DNA of 24,966 nt, taken from NCBI GenBank assembly GCA_031264885.1, contig JAISDM010000022.1, positions 1-24,966 of the forward strand. The letters are read 5' to 3'. The position numbers and the translations under genes are program-made. Below are positions 1 to 6,973 of this stretch, one piece after another (the stretch's first letter is position 1; every line of letters starts with the position of its first letter). The DNA is from Peptococcaceae bacterium. GTDB taxonomy: Bacteria > Bacillota > Peptococcia > DRI-13 > UBA5745. The notes below the pieces were generated by a model. The model was given only the letters and a program-made list of their open reading frames with translations, did no database searches and had not been told where the DNA came from.

Positions 1-363
1 GCTTCGGATGTAATCGCGCTGCATTGCCCGCTATTCCCCGAAACCACAGGAATGATCAATACAAAGACAATAGCGAAAATGAAAGACGGCGTGATCATTC
101 TGAACAACAGCCGGGGACCGCTTATCGCCGAACAGGATTTGGCCGACGCGCTCAACAGCGGCAAGGTCTACGCGGCGGCTGTGGACGTGGTCTCCACGGA
201 ACCAATCGAAGGCAACAACCCACTGCTTCACGCAAAGAACTGCATCATTACGCCGCATATAAGCTGGGCGCCTAAGGAAAGCCGCCAGCGTATCATGGAT
301 TGCGCGGTAGAGAATCTGCGCGCCTGGATCGCCGGCGAACCCGTCAATATTGTCAATCCATAA
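1..363 (+). CDS. D-2-hydroxyacid dehydrogenase, 3' fragment (5' end outside window)
   Basis: The frame is open from base 1 and ends at TAA 361-363, giving the last 120 residues of an NAD-dependent D-2-hydroxyacid dehydrogenase. The catalytic Arg (NNSRGP), Glu (STEPIE) and His (TPHISW) motifs of the family are all present. It aligns without gaps to 4103-4465 of the complete gene further right. I count 28 base differences in 363 (about 92% identity) and only 5 amino-acid changes, so most differences are synonymous. That pattern suggests both copies have been kept under selection. Sequence after the stop codon is unrelated between the copies. Whether the left copy is full length cannot be seen. 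The likely role is the same as the downstream copy (2-keto acid or hydroxypyruvate reduction). Confidence 0.9.
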   Translation, partial: ASDVIALHCPLFPETTGMINTKTIAKMKDGVIILNNSRGPLIAEQDLADALNSGKVYAAAVDVVSTEPIEGNNPLLHAKNCIITPHISWAPKESRQRIMDCAVENLRAWIAGEPVNIVNP

Positions 364-427
364 TTTTCCGATGCTATCGGCAAAATTGAGTTGGCCGCAT
401 ATTCCAAAAATGATAGACAAAGGAACC

Positions 428-452
428 TGGATTCTGGGACAAGCCCAGAATG
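428..452. repeat. REP-like palindrome, copy 1
   Basis: ATTCTGGG (431-438) and CCCAGAAT (444-451) form a perfect 8-bp inverted repeat around the loop ACAAG. The same palindrome with the same loop recurs at 21275-21295, and a G/C variant (ATTCCGGG...CCCGGAAT) occurs at 16461-16493, 19114-19134 and 21237-21257. The flank GAACCTGGATTC is the reverse complement of the flank right of the 19114 copy, so the copies belong to one dispersed family in both orientations. Confidence 0.8.
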
Positions 453-481
453 ACAAGATTATGATAGTTTTCGGACGGTCT

Positions 482-550
482 GGAGCGGCAGAATGCCGCC
501 CCTACGGTACCGTGAACGATGCATATGTAGGGGCGGCATTCTGCCGCCCC
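482..550. repeat. Long GC-rich hairpin repeat, copy 1
   Basis: Two 21-bp arms (485-505 and 527-547) are perfect reverse complements around a 21-nt loop. Each arm is itself a small palindrome (GCGGCA-GAA-TGCCGC and its complement). The left half up to CTACGGTACCG, and the right arm, recur at 16563-16640, so this is a dispersed element and not just a terminator. It lies between the ends of the partial dehydrogenase gene and the convergent regulator gene, where it could also stop transcription, although no T-run follows. Confidence 0.85.
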
Positions 551-587
551 AGCCTTGAAAGACGCGCTTACCGAAACATGATTACCG

Positions 588-1736
588 TCACAATTGATTA
601 TAAATCCATAGAAAGTATAGTGTGCCGATATCCCTCGGTTTATGAGGATCGAAGCCTGTTTTGCGATGCAGCTTGTTCAACCGGTACAGAAAGGTATTGG
701 TATGTACAAAGGCCGCCGAGGAAGCCTGTGAAATGTTCCCGTTGTTGACAAAGAAGAGATTGAGCGTTTCGAGCATTTCCCGTTTTTCTTTGTCCGTACA
801 GTTCTGGAACACCTTCTGCTGCAAACATTCCACCTGTTCTCGCGGTATGGACTGGATCAGGTAAAATAGTGTGCCGCTTTCATAAATAAGAACCCTTTTC
901 GCGCCAAAACGGGAAGAAGCGCGGCACGCGTCCAGCGCCTCTTTATAACATTCGCCGACGCGTTTATAATCCATGGCCGGCTGGCTGACGCCACAGCACA
1001 GATCCACCATATAGGCCGATTTTATATCGTTGCAGATTCGGTGCGCCAAGTGGGAAACGGCGCTCACGCTCTTTTCCGCGAAAAAAACGACGATCCGGCT
1101 GTTGATGGAAACGCAAATATTTTGAGCGTTTTCGGATACCAGCGGCTTAATAAACTTTACCAAATTGGCGTTTTGAGTCTGCTCGTAATTGGTCTTATTG
1201 GCTTCAAAATGCGGCCTGGGTTCGAACGCGCAGAGAATCCTTGGCTGAAACAAGTCGATTTCAAGCATCCGCGCGCGAAGCTTAAAAGAATCCAGATCCA
1301 TAACATCCATATCCGCAATCTCAGACAAAATCCAGCTTTCAATGAAATTCAGCCGCTCTATTTCCCTAAGATTCAGGTCTTTCTGGCGCTGGATACCTAT
1401 AATCATAATTTCAGTCATTGTTTGGATGGCGCTGCCCAAGTCTGAAACATCATCGGGGTCGCCCGTAATTCCTATTACGCCGACACAATTCCCCTGTATG
1501 GTAATAGGAAGATTGATCCCTCGCCTAGTTCCTTCAGCCTCGCAGTCGGCGGTTATAATGAGTTCTGTCTTTTCGGATTGCAGCAGTGTTCGGGCGCCGC
1601 CGTGCAGTTGGCCGATACGGTTATGATCCGTGCTTGCGATAATGATGCCCTTGTCATCCATGATATTCAAATCGCGGTGGATAGCCTTTTTGATTTCGTC
1701 GACGATCATTTGAGCGTTTTCCGGAGTGATAAGCAT
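588..1736 (-). CDS. CdaR/PucR-family sugar-diacid transcriptional regulator
   Basis: The product is a 382-residue cytoplasmic regulator. Residues about 5-135 match the putative sugar-diacid recognition domain of CdaR (start MLITPENAQMIVDEI, then ITIQGNCVGVIGITGDP). Residues about 325-378 form the PucR-type helix-turn-helix of the HTH_30 family (NNGNISQAS, then TFLYRLNKLHRKTG). CdaR in E. coli activates glucarate, galactarate and glycerate genes, and this gene is divergent from a glycerate kinase and acid-sugar operon, so the domain assignment and the context agree. The ATG at 1736 is preceded by GGAGG at a suitable distance (1741-1747 in plus coordinates). The stop TGA is at 588-590. It probably controls the operon at 2307-16423 in response to an acid-sugar intermediate such as glycerate or an aldarate; that is inference. 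The effector cannot be read from the sequence. Confidence 0.9.
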   Translation of the reverse strand: MLITPENAQMIVDEIKKAIHRDLNIMDDKGIIIASTDHNRIGQLHGGARTLLQSEKTELIITADCEAEGTRRGINLPITIQGNCVGVIGITGDPDDVSDLGSAIQTMTEIMIIGIQRQKDLNLREIERLNFIESWILSEIADMDVMDLDSFKLRARMLEIDLFQPRILCAFEPRPHFEANKTNYEQTQNANLVKFIKPLVSENAQNICVSINSRIVVFFAEKSVSAVSHLAHRICNDIKSAYMVDLCCGVSQPAMDYKRVGECYKEALDACRASSRFGAKRVLIYESGTLFYLIQSIPREQVECLQQKVFQNCTDKEKREMLETLNLFFVNNGNISQASSAAFVHTNTFLYRLNKLHRKTGFDPHKPRDIGTLYFLWIYNQL

Positions 1737-1796
1737 ATCGGCCTCCTTAACCCTATTTCTCGGCGGTAATCAGATAACTTCCAAAAAGCCTTCGTC

Positions 1797-1822
1797 GCCC
1801 TGTATCCATGCGGATACAGGGC
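1797..1822. promoter_or_regulatory. 11-bp perfect inverted repeat upstream of the regulator
   Basis: GCCCTGTATCC and GGATACAGGGC flank a 4-nt ATGC loop, 61-86 bp upstream of the regulator start codon. As DNA it could be an operator for the regulator's own promoter. As RNA in the minus-strand leader it would form a strong hairpin. No T-run follows on either strand, so it does not look like an intrinsic terminator. Confidence 0.5.
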
Positions 1823-1837
1823 TATTGTGGCTCATTG

Positions 1838-1873
1838 CCGCACTATCAAAAAGTGTACTTTTTGATAGTGCGG
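1838..1873. repeat. 36-bp palindrome, member A of an inverted pair
   Basis: Two perfect 17-bp arms surround a 2-nt GT centre. The core ACTATCAAAAAGT-GT-ACTTTTTGATAGT is the exact reverse complement of the core at 2021-2048, whose centre is AC. No T-run follows immediately. It may be an operator, a recombination or transposon end, or a relic of a terminator. Confidence 0.7.
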
Positions 1874-1920
1874 TAGAAGGTCATTTTTTTATGTGCAAAA
1901 TCACAAAAAACGCGAAGATT

Positions 1921-1949
1921 ATGAACAGGAAATGAACAAAACATGAACA
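1921..1949 (+). promoter_or_regulatory. Three ATGAACA direct repeats in 11-bp phase
   Basis: ATGAACA occurs at 1921-1927, 1932-1938 and 1943-1949, exactly 11 bp apart, which puts the copies on the same face of the helix. Such arrays are typical of regulator binding sites. A TATAAA-like hexamer follows at 1955-1960. The binding protein is unknown; the divergent CdaR-like regulator is the obvious candidate. Confidence 0.5.
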
Positions 1950-2015
1950 TTTCGTATAAATTTCACAATTTAATTGCAATCATCATCAAATCATGGTAAT
2001 CTTAAAAGTTAAGAT

Positions 2016-2056
2016 AAGGAACTATCAAAAAGTACACTTTTTGATAGTTCCTTTTT
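2016..2056 (+). terminator. Hairpin plus T-run, member B of the palindrome pair
   Basis: Arms AAGGAACTATCAAAAAGT (2016-2033) and its exact complement (2036-2053) enclose an AC centre. The right arm runs into a T stretch to 2058, the form of a plus-strand intrinsic terminator. No plus-strand gene ends just before it, so it either ends a short transcript starting within 1870-2000 or trims read-through. The core is shared in inverted orientation with 1838-1873. Confidence 0.5.
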
Positions 2057-2200
2057 TTGCGTTTTACCGGCCGCAATGCCCATAATCGTCTATAAAACGC
2101 GGCTTTTTTCATGCCTGCCCGCTTCCATTCGCAAACGGCGGCGGCGGGATTTTTAGGAGGGCTTTTTGATAGGACGGCCGAACCGGCTTTCTTGTTTCCA

Positions 2201-2239
2201 TCACAAAAAAAACAATAAATTTTTGTGACACACACAAAA
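2201..2239. promoter_or_regulatory. TCACAAAA / TTTTGTGA boxes before the operon
   Basis: TCACAAAAA (2201-2209) pairs with TTTTTGTGA (2220-2228) across 10 nt, and TTTTGTG (2221-2227) also pairs with CACAAAA (2233-2239) across 5 nt. Another TCACAAAAAA copy lies at 1901-1910. The cluster overlaps the likely -35 region of the catabolic operon, as expected for an operator. Which protein binds is not known. Confidence 0.45.
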
Positions 2240-2255
2240 TAAACCGAATTATAAT
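2225..2255 (+). promoter_or_regulatory. Possible promoter of the catabolic operon
   Basis: A perfect TATAAT lies at 2250-2255, about 50 bp before the glycerate kinase start. The best -35 candidate, GTGACA (2225-2230), is 19 bp upstream, longer than the ideal 17. A weak basal promoter overlapped by operator-like boxes would suit a regulated operon. Confidence 0.4.
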
Positions 2256-2306
2256 AATTATCAGACATTTATTTTTAAGATTGCTCTATCCTGGGAGAGA
2301 ATGCGA

Positions 2307-3461
2307 ATGAAGGTAGTTATCGCGATGGATTCCTTCAAGGAATCCCTGTCAACAATGCAAGCCGGCAATGCGGTAAAAGACGGCGTTTCGGCCGCCATTC
2401 CCGACGCCGATCCGGTGGTTCTGCCAATGGCCGACGGAGGGGAAGGGACGCTGGAAGCAATCATGAGCGGGCTCGGAGGAGAACGGATTTCTATGAGCGT
2501 CTGCGGCCCTTCCGGTAAACGCGTCGCCGCGAACTATGGTGTTTTTGGCTCTCCGAGATGTGCTATTATTGAGATTGGACAAGCGGTGGGTCTTTCTATG
2601 TTGAAGCCGGAGGAGCGAAACCCGCTTTACACGACTTCATATGGCGTCGGAGAAATGATTCTTGACGCGATCGAGAGAGGGATTCGGGATTTTATTATCG
2701 GTCTTGGCGGAAGCGCGACAAACGACGCCGGCCTCGGGATGCTGGAAGCGCTGGGGTTCCGCTTCTCTGATGAGGACAAAAAGCTTGTCGGTAAATACGG
2801 GCGGGATATAGGCAGGGTCTGTTCCATCGACATATCCCGCGCGGACAGCAGGCTGAAGGATTGCCGGTTTCGTCTGGCCTGCGACGTGAACAATCCTCTC
2901 GTAGGGAATAACGGGGCCGCCGCTGTTTTCGGACCGCAGAAAGGGGCCACTCCTGAAATTGTCGCGGAACTGGACAGCGCGTTCAGCCGTTTTTCCGGTA
3001 TCGCGGTCGATACATTGGGCCGCGATATGTCATGGGAGCCGGGGGCAGGCGCGGCCGGCGGACTCGGATTTGCCTTCCAGGCATTCCTGAACGCGGAGAT
3101 GAGGCGCGGCGTTGAGGTCGTCATGGAAGCCGTAGGTTTGGAAGCGTACATACGGGACGCGGAAATCGTGGTAACCGGCGAAGGGAAATTGGATAAACAG
3201 ACCGCAATGGGCAAAACGCCCAGCGGGGTCGCGCAGCTCGCGAAAAAGTATAACACTGTGGTGATCGCGCTTTCGGGGTGCCTGGAAGATAACACGGCCG
3301 ATCTTCATAATTGCGGTCTGGACGCCTGTTTTTCCATTCTGAATATGCCGCAGACCATGCAAGAAGCGCTGGAAAGCACCCATGCCGAAAAAAACCTGCG
3401 GGCTGCCGCGGAACAAGTTTTTCGGCTGGTCAACGTCTTGAAGGCTGAGAAAAAAATGTAA
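2307..3461 (+). CDS. garK: Glycerate 2-kinase (GarK/GlxK type)
   Basis: The product phosphorylates D-glycerate with ATP to 2-phosphoglycerate, feeding acid-sugar catabolism into lower glycolysis. The 384-residue length and the opening MKVVIAMDSFKESLS are typical of type I glycerate kinases. Further family motifs are DGGEGT (43-48) and GLGGSATNDAG (132-142), followed by ACDVNNPL and VTGEGKLDKQT. An in-frame ATG at 2301 exists, but the GGAGAG ribosome site at 2294-2299 would nearly touch it; ATG 2307 has correct spacing and matches the family N-terminus. It is first in a plus-strand operon, 38 bp before the reductase gene. In E. coli the equivalent gene lies in the CdaR regulon, and here a CdaR-like gene is divergent. 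Confidence 0.95.
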   Translation: MKVVIAMDSFKESLSTMQAGNAVKDGVSAAIPDADPVVLPMADGGEGTLEAIMSGLGGERISMSVCGPSGKRVAANYGVFGSPRCAIIEIGQAVGLSMLKPEERNPLYTTSYGVGEMILDAIERGIRDFIIGLGGSATNDAGLGMLEALGFRFSDEDKKLVGKYGRDIGRVCSIDISRADSRLKDCRFRLACDVNNPLVGNNGAAAVFGPQKGATPEIVAELDSAFSRFSGIAVDTLGRDMSWEPGAGAAGGLGFAFQAFLNAEMRRGVEVVMEAVGLEAYIRDAEIVVTGEGKLDKQTAMGKTPSGVAQLAKKYNTVVIALSGCLEDNTADLHNCGLDACFSILNMPQTMQEALESTHAEKNLRAAAEQVFRLVNVLKAEKKM

Positions 3462-3499
3462 CGCAAAACACAGAAATTTGTTATTTGGGAGGAATGAAA

Positions 3500-4465
3500 A
3501 TGAAAATTGTTGTTCTGGACGGATATACGGAGAACCCCGGGGACATCGGCTGGGATGATCTGCGGGCGCTGGGGGAGCTGACTGTTTATGACCGCACCTC
3601 ACTGACGGACGAAGCGGAGATTATCGCGAGAATCGGCGGCGCCGACGCCGTTTATACAAACAAAACCCCCATATCCAGGCGGGTCATCGACGCTTGTTCG
3701 AATATGCGGTTTATCAGTCTTCTGGCCACAGGCTATAACATTGTGGATTATGAATACGCCAAGGAAAAAAAGATCCCGGTAACCAATGTCCCTACTTATG
3801 GAACGAACAGCGTCAGCCAGTTTGCCATCGCCCTGCTGCTGGAGATCTGCCACCATATCGGACATCACGACGAAGCGGTGCGTTCCGGGAGGTGGGAATC
3901 CAACGCGGATTTTTGTTTCTGGGATTATCCGTTGATCGAACTGGCCGACAAAACCATGGGCATCATCGGCTTCGGCAGAATTGGACAAAGGACGGGCGCG
4001 CTGGCCAATGCGCTTGGAATGCGGGTTCTGGCTCATGATAACGCGCCGAACGACGCCGGACGCGCCATCGCCGAATATGTGTCCCTCGACGAGCTGCTGG
4101 CCGCTTCGGATGTCATTGCGCTGCATTGCCCGCTGTTCCCTGAAACCACGGGAATAATCAATACTAAGACCATAGCGAAAATGAAAGACGGCGTGATTAT
4201 CCTGAACAACAGCCGGGGACCGCTCGTCGCCGAACAGGATTTGGCCGACGCGCTCAACAGCGGCAAGGTCTACGCGGCGGCTGTGGACGTCGTTTCTACG
4301 GAACCGATCAAAGGCGATAACCCGCTGCTTCACGCAAAGAACTGTATTATCACGCCGCATATAAGCTGGGCGCCGAAGGAGAGCCGCCAACGCATCATGG
4401 ATTGCGCGGCAGAGAATCTGCGCGCCTGGATCGCCGGCGAACCCGTCAATATTGTCAATCCATAA
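3500..4465 (+). CDS. NAD-dependent D-2-hydroxyacid dehydrogenase (glycerate dehydrogenase / hydroxypyruvate reductase type)
   Basis: This 321-residue oxidoreductase interconverts a 2-keto acid and a D-2-hydroxy acid. It has the Rossmann loop GFGRIG (157-162) and the catalytic triad Arg239 (NNSRGP), Glu268 (STEPI) and His287 (TPHISW). Sequence and position behind glycerate kinase favour hydroxypyruvate reduction to D-glycerate; the exact substrate is inference. Upstream in-frame starts (TTG 3485, ATG 3494) overlap or abut the GGGAGG ribosome site, so ATG 3500 is chosen. The last 363 bases are about 92% identical to the fragment at the left edge, showing a duplicated gene. The isomerase-like gene follows after 20 bp. 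Confidence 0.9.
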   Translation: MKIVVLDGYTENPGDIGWDDLRALGELTVYDRTSLTDEAEIIARIGGADAVYTNKTPISRRVIDACSNMRFISLLATGYNIVDYEYAKEKKIPVTNVPTYGTNSVSQFAIALLLEICHHIGHHDEAVRSGRWESNADFCFWDYPLIELADKTMGIIGFGRIGQRTGALANALGMRVLAHDNAPNDAGRAIAEYVSLDELLAASDVIALHCPLFPETTGIINTKTIAKMKDGVIILNNSRGPLVAEQDLADALNSGKVYAAAVDVVSTEPIKGDNPLLHAKNCIITPHISWAPKESRQRIMDCAAENLRAWIAGEPVNIVNP

Positions 4466-4485
4466 ACAGATAAGGAGCTTCGACA

Positions 4486-5376
4486 ATGAAAGAATCTATT
4501 CATAAGTATTTTACGGTTGGAACCATTCAATGGATGAGCCACCCCAGGAAGGATGTCCTTCAATCTATCCGGGAGATTGCGTGCGACGATTTCTTCGACG
4601 CGATAGAGTTGACAAGCTTCACAGACGGCGCTGTGCGTGAACAGGCGAAACGCGTTCTTGAGCAGAGCCATCTCCGGGTTTGCTTTGGGGCGCAGCCCTG
4701 CCTCCTGAACGCGAAGCTCAATCCGAATGATCTCGATGAGGACGGCCGCAAAAAAGCGGAGGACAGGCTCCTCAGCGCGGTGGACGAGGCGGAGTGCCTC
4801 GGCGCCAAGGCAATCGCCTTCCTGGCGGGCAAATGGTCGGAAGAGGCAAAAGAGCGGGAGTACGCGCAGCTGCTTAAGACCACAAAAGCTGTATGTGATT
4901 ATGCCGCCGGCAAAGGAATGGGCGTCAACATGGAGGTCTTTGATTTTGACATGGCAAAAGCCGCTTTGATAGGGCCCGCCCCGCTGGCCGCCCGGTTTGC
5001 GGGCGACATGCGCTGTATAAGCAACAATTTCGGCCTTATGGTTGACCTCTCGCACTTCCCCACGACCTATGAAACCAGCGAATTCGTAATACGCACACTC
5101 CGACCGTATATCACGCACTTCCACATCGGCAACGCCGTCGTGCGGGAAGGGAAACCGGCTTATGGGGATGAACACCCGCGCTTCGGATTCCCGGACAGCG
5201 CCAACGATACGCCTGAGCTGGTGGATTTCTTCCGGATTCTGAAAGAGGAAGGATTTTTCCGTGAAGACAATCCATATATGCTTTCCTTTGAGGTTAAGCC
5301 ATGGGGGGACGAGGATCCGGACATTATTCTGGCAAACACCAAACGCGTCATCAACCGCGCGTGGGCGCTGGTGTAG
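4486..5376 (+). CDS. Xylose-isomerase-like TIM-barrel sugar isomerase/epimerase (hydroxypyruvate isomerase candidate)
   Basis: The 296-residue product belongs to the AP-endonuclease-2/xylose-isomerase-like superfamily. The four expected divalent-metal ligands are visible: Glu150 (NMEVFDFD), Asp187 (MVDLSHFP), His213 (THFHIGN) and Glu269 (LSFEVKP). The superfamily includes hydroxypyruvate isomerase, tagatose/psicose 3-epimerases, inosose dehydratase and endonuclease IV. The gene lies 20 bp behind a hydroxypyruvate-reductase-like gene and close to glycerate kinase, so isomerisation of tartronate semialdehyde to hydroxypyruvate is an attractive role, but this is inference. Epimerisation of the imported sugar acid is the main alternative. 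AAGGAG at 4472-4477 gives 8-nt spacing to the ATG. Confidence 0.8.
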   Translation: MKESIHKYFTVGTIQWMSHPRKDVLQSIREIACDDFFDAIELTSFTDGAVREQAKRVLEQSHLRVCFGAQPCLLNAKLNPNDLDEDGRKKAEDRLLSAVDEAECLGAKAIAFLAGKWSEEAKEREYAQLLKTTKAVCDYAAGKGMGVNMEVFDFDMAKAALIGPAPLAARFAGDMRCISNNFGLMVDLSHFPTTYETSEFVIRTLRPYITHFHIGNAVVREGKPAYGDEHPRFGFPDSANDTPELVDFFRILKEEGFFREDNPYMLSFEVKPWGDEDPDIILANTKRVINRAWALV

Positions 5377-5424
5377 GGAACTGACACCACCAAATTTAAA
5401 ATCAGAATGGGAGGAGATTTTAGA

Positions 5425-6846
5425 ATGAAGAAAGTTTTGACAACCATAACCGTGCTGCTTCTCTTGCTGTTGACAGCATGCGGTGGCGGCTCAACGCCTT
5501 CAGGTACGGATTCGCCTTCTACGACGGCCGCCGGGTCGGAATCGGCAAGCACCGGTTCGTCGGGCGAGCCGGTCACAGTCGTCATGTGGTCTTCCGGGCG
5601 GCACGACTATGAGATCTACGCCAAACCCCTCATAGACAAATGGAACGCCGAACATTCCGACATTAAGATTGATTACCAGATTTATACAGAGAATTTCCTG
5701 CAAACGGTTGAAATCGCGGCGCAGAACAACGAGTTGCCGGATATCATTATGGCGCTGCCGCAGACAATGGTGACCATGCTCCTCGAAAGAGGCGAGGTCG
5801 CCTCGATGGAACCCTATTTGACGGATGAGGAACGGGCCAATATTGACCCAAGCATGTTAATTGAGGGATTGAACCTTATGAACGGGGAGATCTTTACCCA
5901 TGGGGGCGGCAGTTTTGCCATGCGCCTGGTCGTCAACAACGATATACTGGAGGAATGCGGACTGTCCGGCCCGCCCAAAACCGTGGATCAACTGATTGAG
6001 TACGCCAAGATCGTCCACGAAAAGAAGGGATCTGAGGGCGTATACGGGTTCGCGCTCCCGATGAATAACCCCACCGACGCGCTGCAGCGGGGATTTACCA
6101 GCATTGTGACGCTGGACGGCGCGACGGCTCTGAACGGGTATGACTTCAAACAAGGCAAGTACGATTTCTCATGCTACAAGCCCATCATGGAGAAGCTGAG
6201 AGAACTGTGGGCGTCCGGCGCGGTGTTCCCCGGCTGCGAATCACTCAGCATCGACCCGCTGCGCACACAGTTCGCCGCCGGCAAGATCGCCATGTACACG
6301 ACTTATAATCACTCCGAGTGGGGCGTATATACGGCGCAGTTCCCAACAGACGTTCACTGGAGTTATGAGATGCTGCCCACGATGGACGGTGTGATCGAAG
6401 GTTCCCAAAATATGGGTGGCGGCGTCGGCTGGATGATGCTGAACGCAAGCAAGGATAAGGACGCGACCTATAAGGTGATCCAATATTTCGGCGCCTTAGA
6501 AAACAGAGTTAAATTCTACGAGCTGGGGCTTGGTATGACCACGGACAAGCAGGTATTGGAGAATGCCGCCGTTCCAGAATCCATTGGGTATACGCCGTTC
6601 ATGGCCTTCCAGCCGACAGACAAGATGTGGCCGCTTACACCATTATCCATGACCCTTGAAGGGGATGAGTACGGACAGGAGTTCGCCAAATATATTTACG
6701 GCTTTACCGACGATTTGGACAGCATCGTCACAATCTGTAACGATCGCTATAACGCGGCATATGACAAATCAATAGCTGAAGGCCGCGATATCCGCCGGCA
6801 GTATCCAAACTTTAACGCCGCCGATCCCGCGGGAACCTCGAAATAA
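5425..6846 (+). CDS. ABC transporter extracellular substrate-binding lipoprotein (family 1)
   Basis: The product is a 473-residue binding protein for a CUT1-type sugar or sugar-acid importer. The N-terminus is a lipoprotein signal: MKK, a Leu-rich core, then the lipobox LTAC with Cys19 as the lipidation site. A Ser/Thr/Gly-rich linker follows. The mature part has the family 1 pattern, with an early VVMWSSGRHDYEIY strand, DIIMALPQ and the late GGGVGWMML segment. An in-frame ATG at 5407 lies before the GGAGGAG ribosome site; ATG 5425 has 8-nt spacing and directly begins the signal peptide. It is followed by a hairpin and then two permease genes. The ligand is presumably the acid sugar catabolised by the neighbouring enzymes. 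Confidence 0.93.
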   Translation: MKKVLTTITVLLLLLLTACGGGSTPSGTDSPSTTAAGSESASTGSSGEPVTVVMWSSGRHDYEIYAKPLIDKWNAEHSDIKIDYQIYTENFLQTVEIAAQNNELPDIIMALPQTMVTMLLERGEVASMEPYLTDEERANIDPSMLIEGLNLMNGEIFTHGGGSFAMRLVVNNDILEECGLSGPPKTVDQLIEYAKIVHEKKGSEGVYGFALPMNNPTDALQRGFTSIVTLDGATALNGYDFKQGKYDFSCYKPIMEKLRELWASGAVFPGCESLSIDPLRTQFAAGKIAMYTTYNHSEWGVYTAQFPTDVHWSYEMLPTMDGVIEGSQNMGGGVGWMMLNASKDKDATYKVIQYFGALENRVKFYELGLGMTTDKQVLENAAVPESIGYTPFMAFQPTDKMWPLTPLSMTLEGDEYGQEFAKYIYGFTDDLDSIVTICNDRYNAAYDKSIAEGRDIRRQYPNFNAADPAGTSK

Positions 6847-6858
6847 AGCAATGCGTTT

Positions 6859-6907
6859 CCGGCAAAGGACAGGCCGTGGGATTCTTTCCCATGACCTGTT
6901 CTGCCGG
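6859..6907 (+). promoter_or_regulatory. Intergenic hairpin between binding-protein and permease genes
   Basis: CCGGCA (6859-6864) pairs with TGCCGG (6902-6907), and GGACAGGCCGTGGGA pairs imperfectly with TCCCATGACCTGT around a TTCTT loop. There is no T-run directly after it. Hairpins in this position in ABC-importer operons commonly protect or separate the abundant binding-protein message from the permease message; that role here is inferred from position. Confidence 0.55.
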
Positions 6908-6973
6908 ATCGGGTTCTCCTAAGTTTTCATCGGCGGCGAAGTTAGCAAACATTCAAGGAGGAGGCTGTTCGCT

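Larger units (their letters stand above)
1737..2306. other. 570-bp divergent intergenic control region
   Basis: No convincing gene lies here; the open frames lack ribosome sites and run through palindromes. The region separates the regulator from the catabolic operon and is AT-rich compared with the flanking genes. In order it holds an 11-bp inverted repeat (1797-1822), a 36-bp palindrome (1838-1873), three ATGAACA direct repeats (1921-1949), a second 38-bp palindrome with a T-run (2016-2056), TCACAAAA/TTTTGTGA boxes (2201-2239) and a possible promoter (2225-2255). Each is listed separately. Confidence 0.85.

Noticed and set aside
482..550. CRISPR-like repeat
   Set aside because: The repeat is a single hairpin element, not a regularly spaced array; the second copy is 16 kb away and no cas gene is present.
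350..748. 132-codon plus-strand open frame
   Set aside because: It crosses the REP and hairpin repeats and the 3' end of the regulator on the other strand; translation shows no family features.
2002..2268. 88-codon minus-strand open frame in the divergent control region
   Set aside because: It runs through the terminator-like palindrome and the promoter region, and no ribosome site precedes its start.
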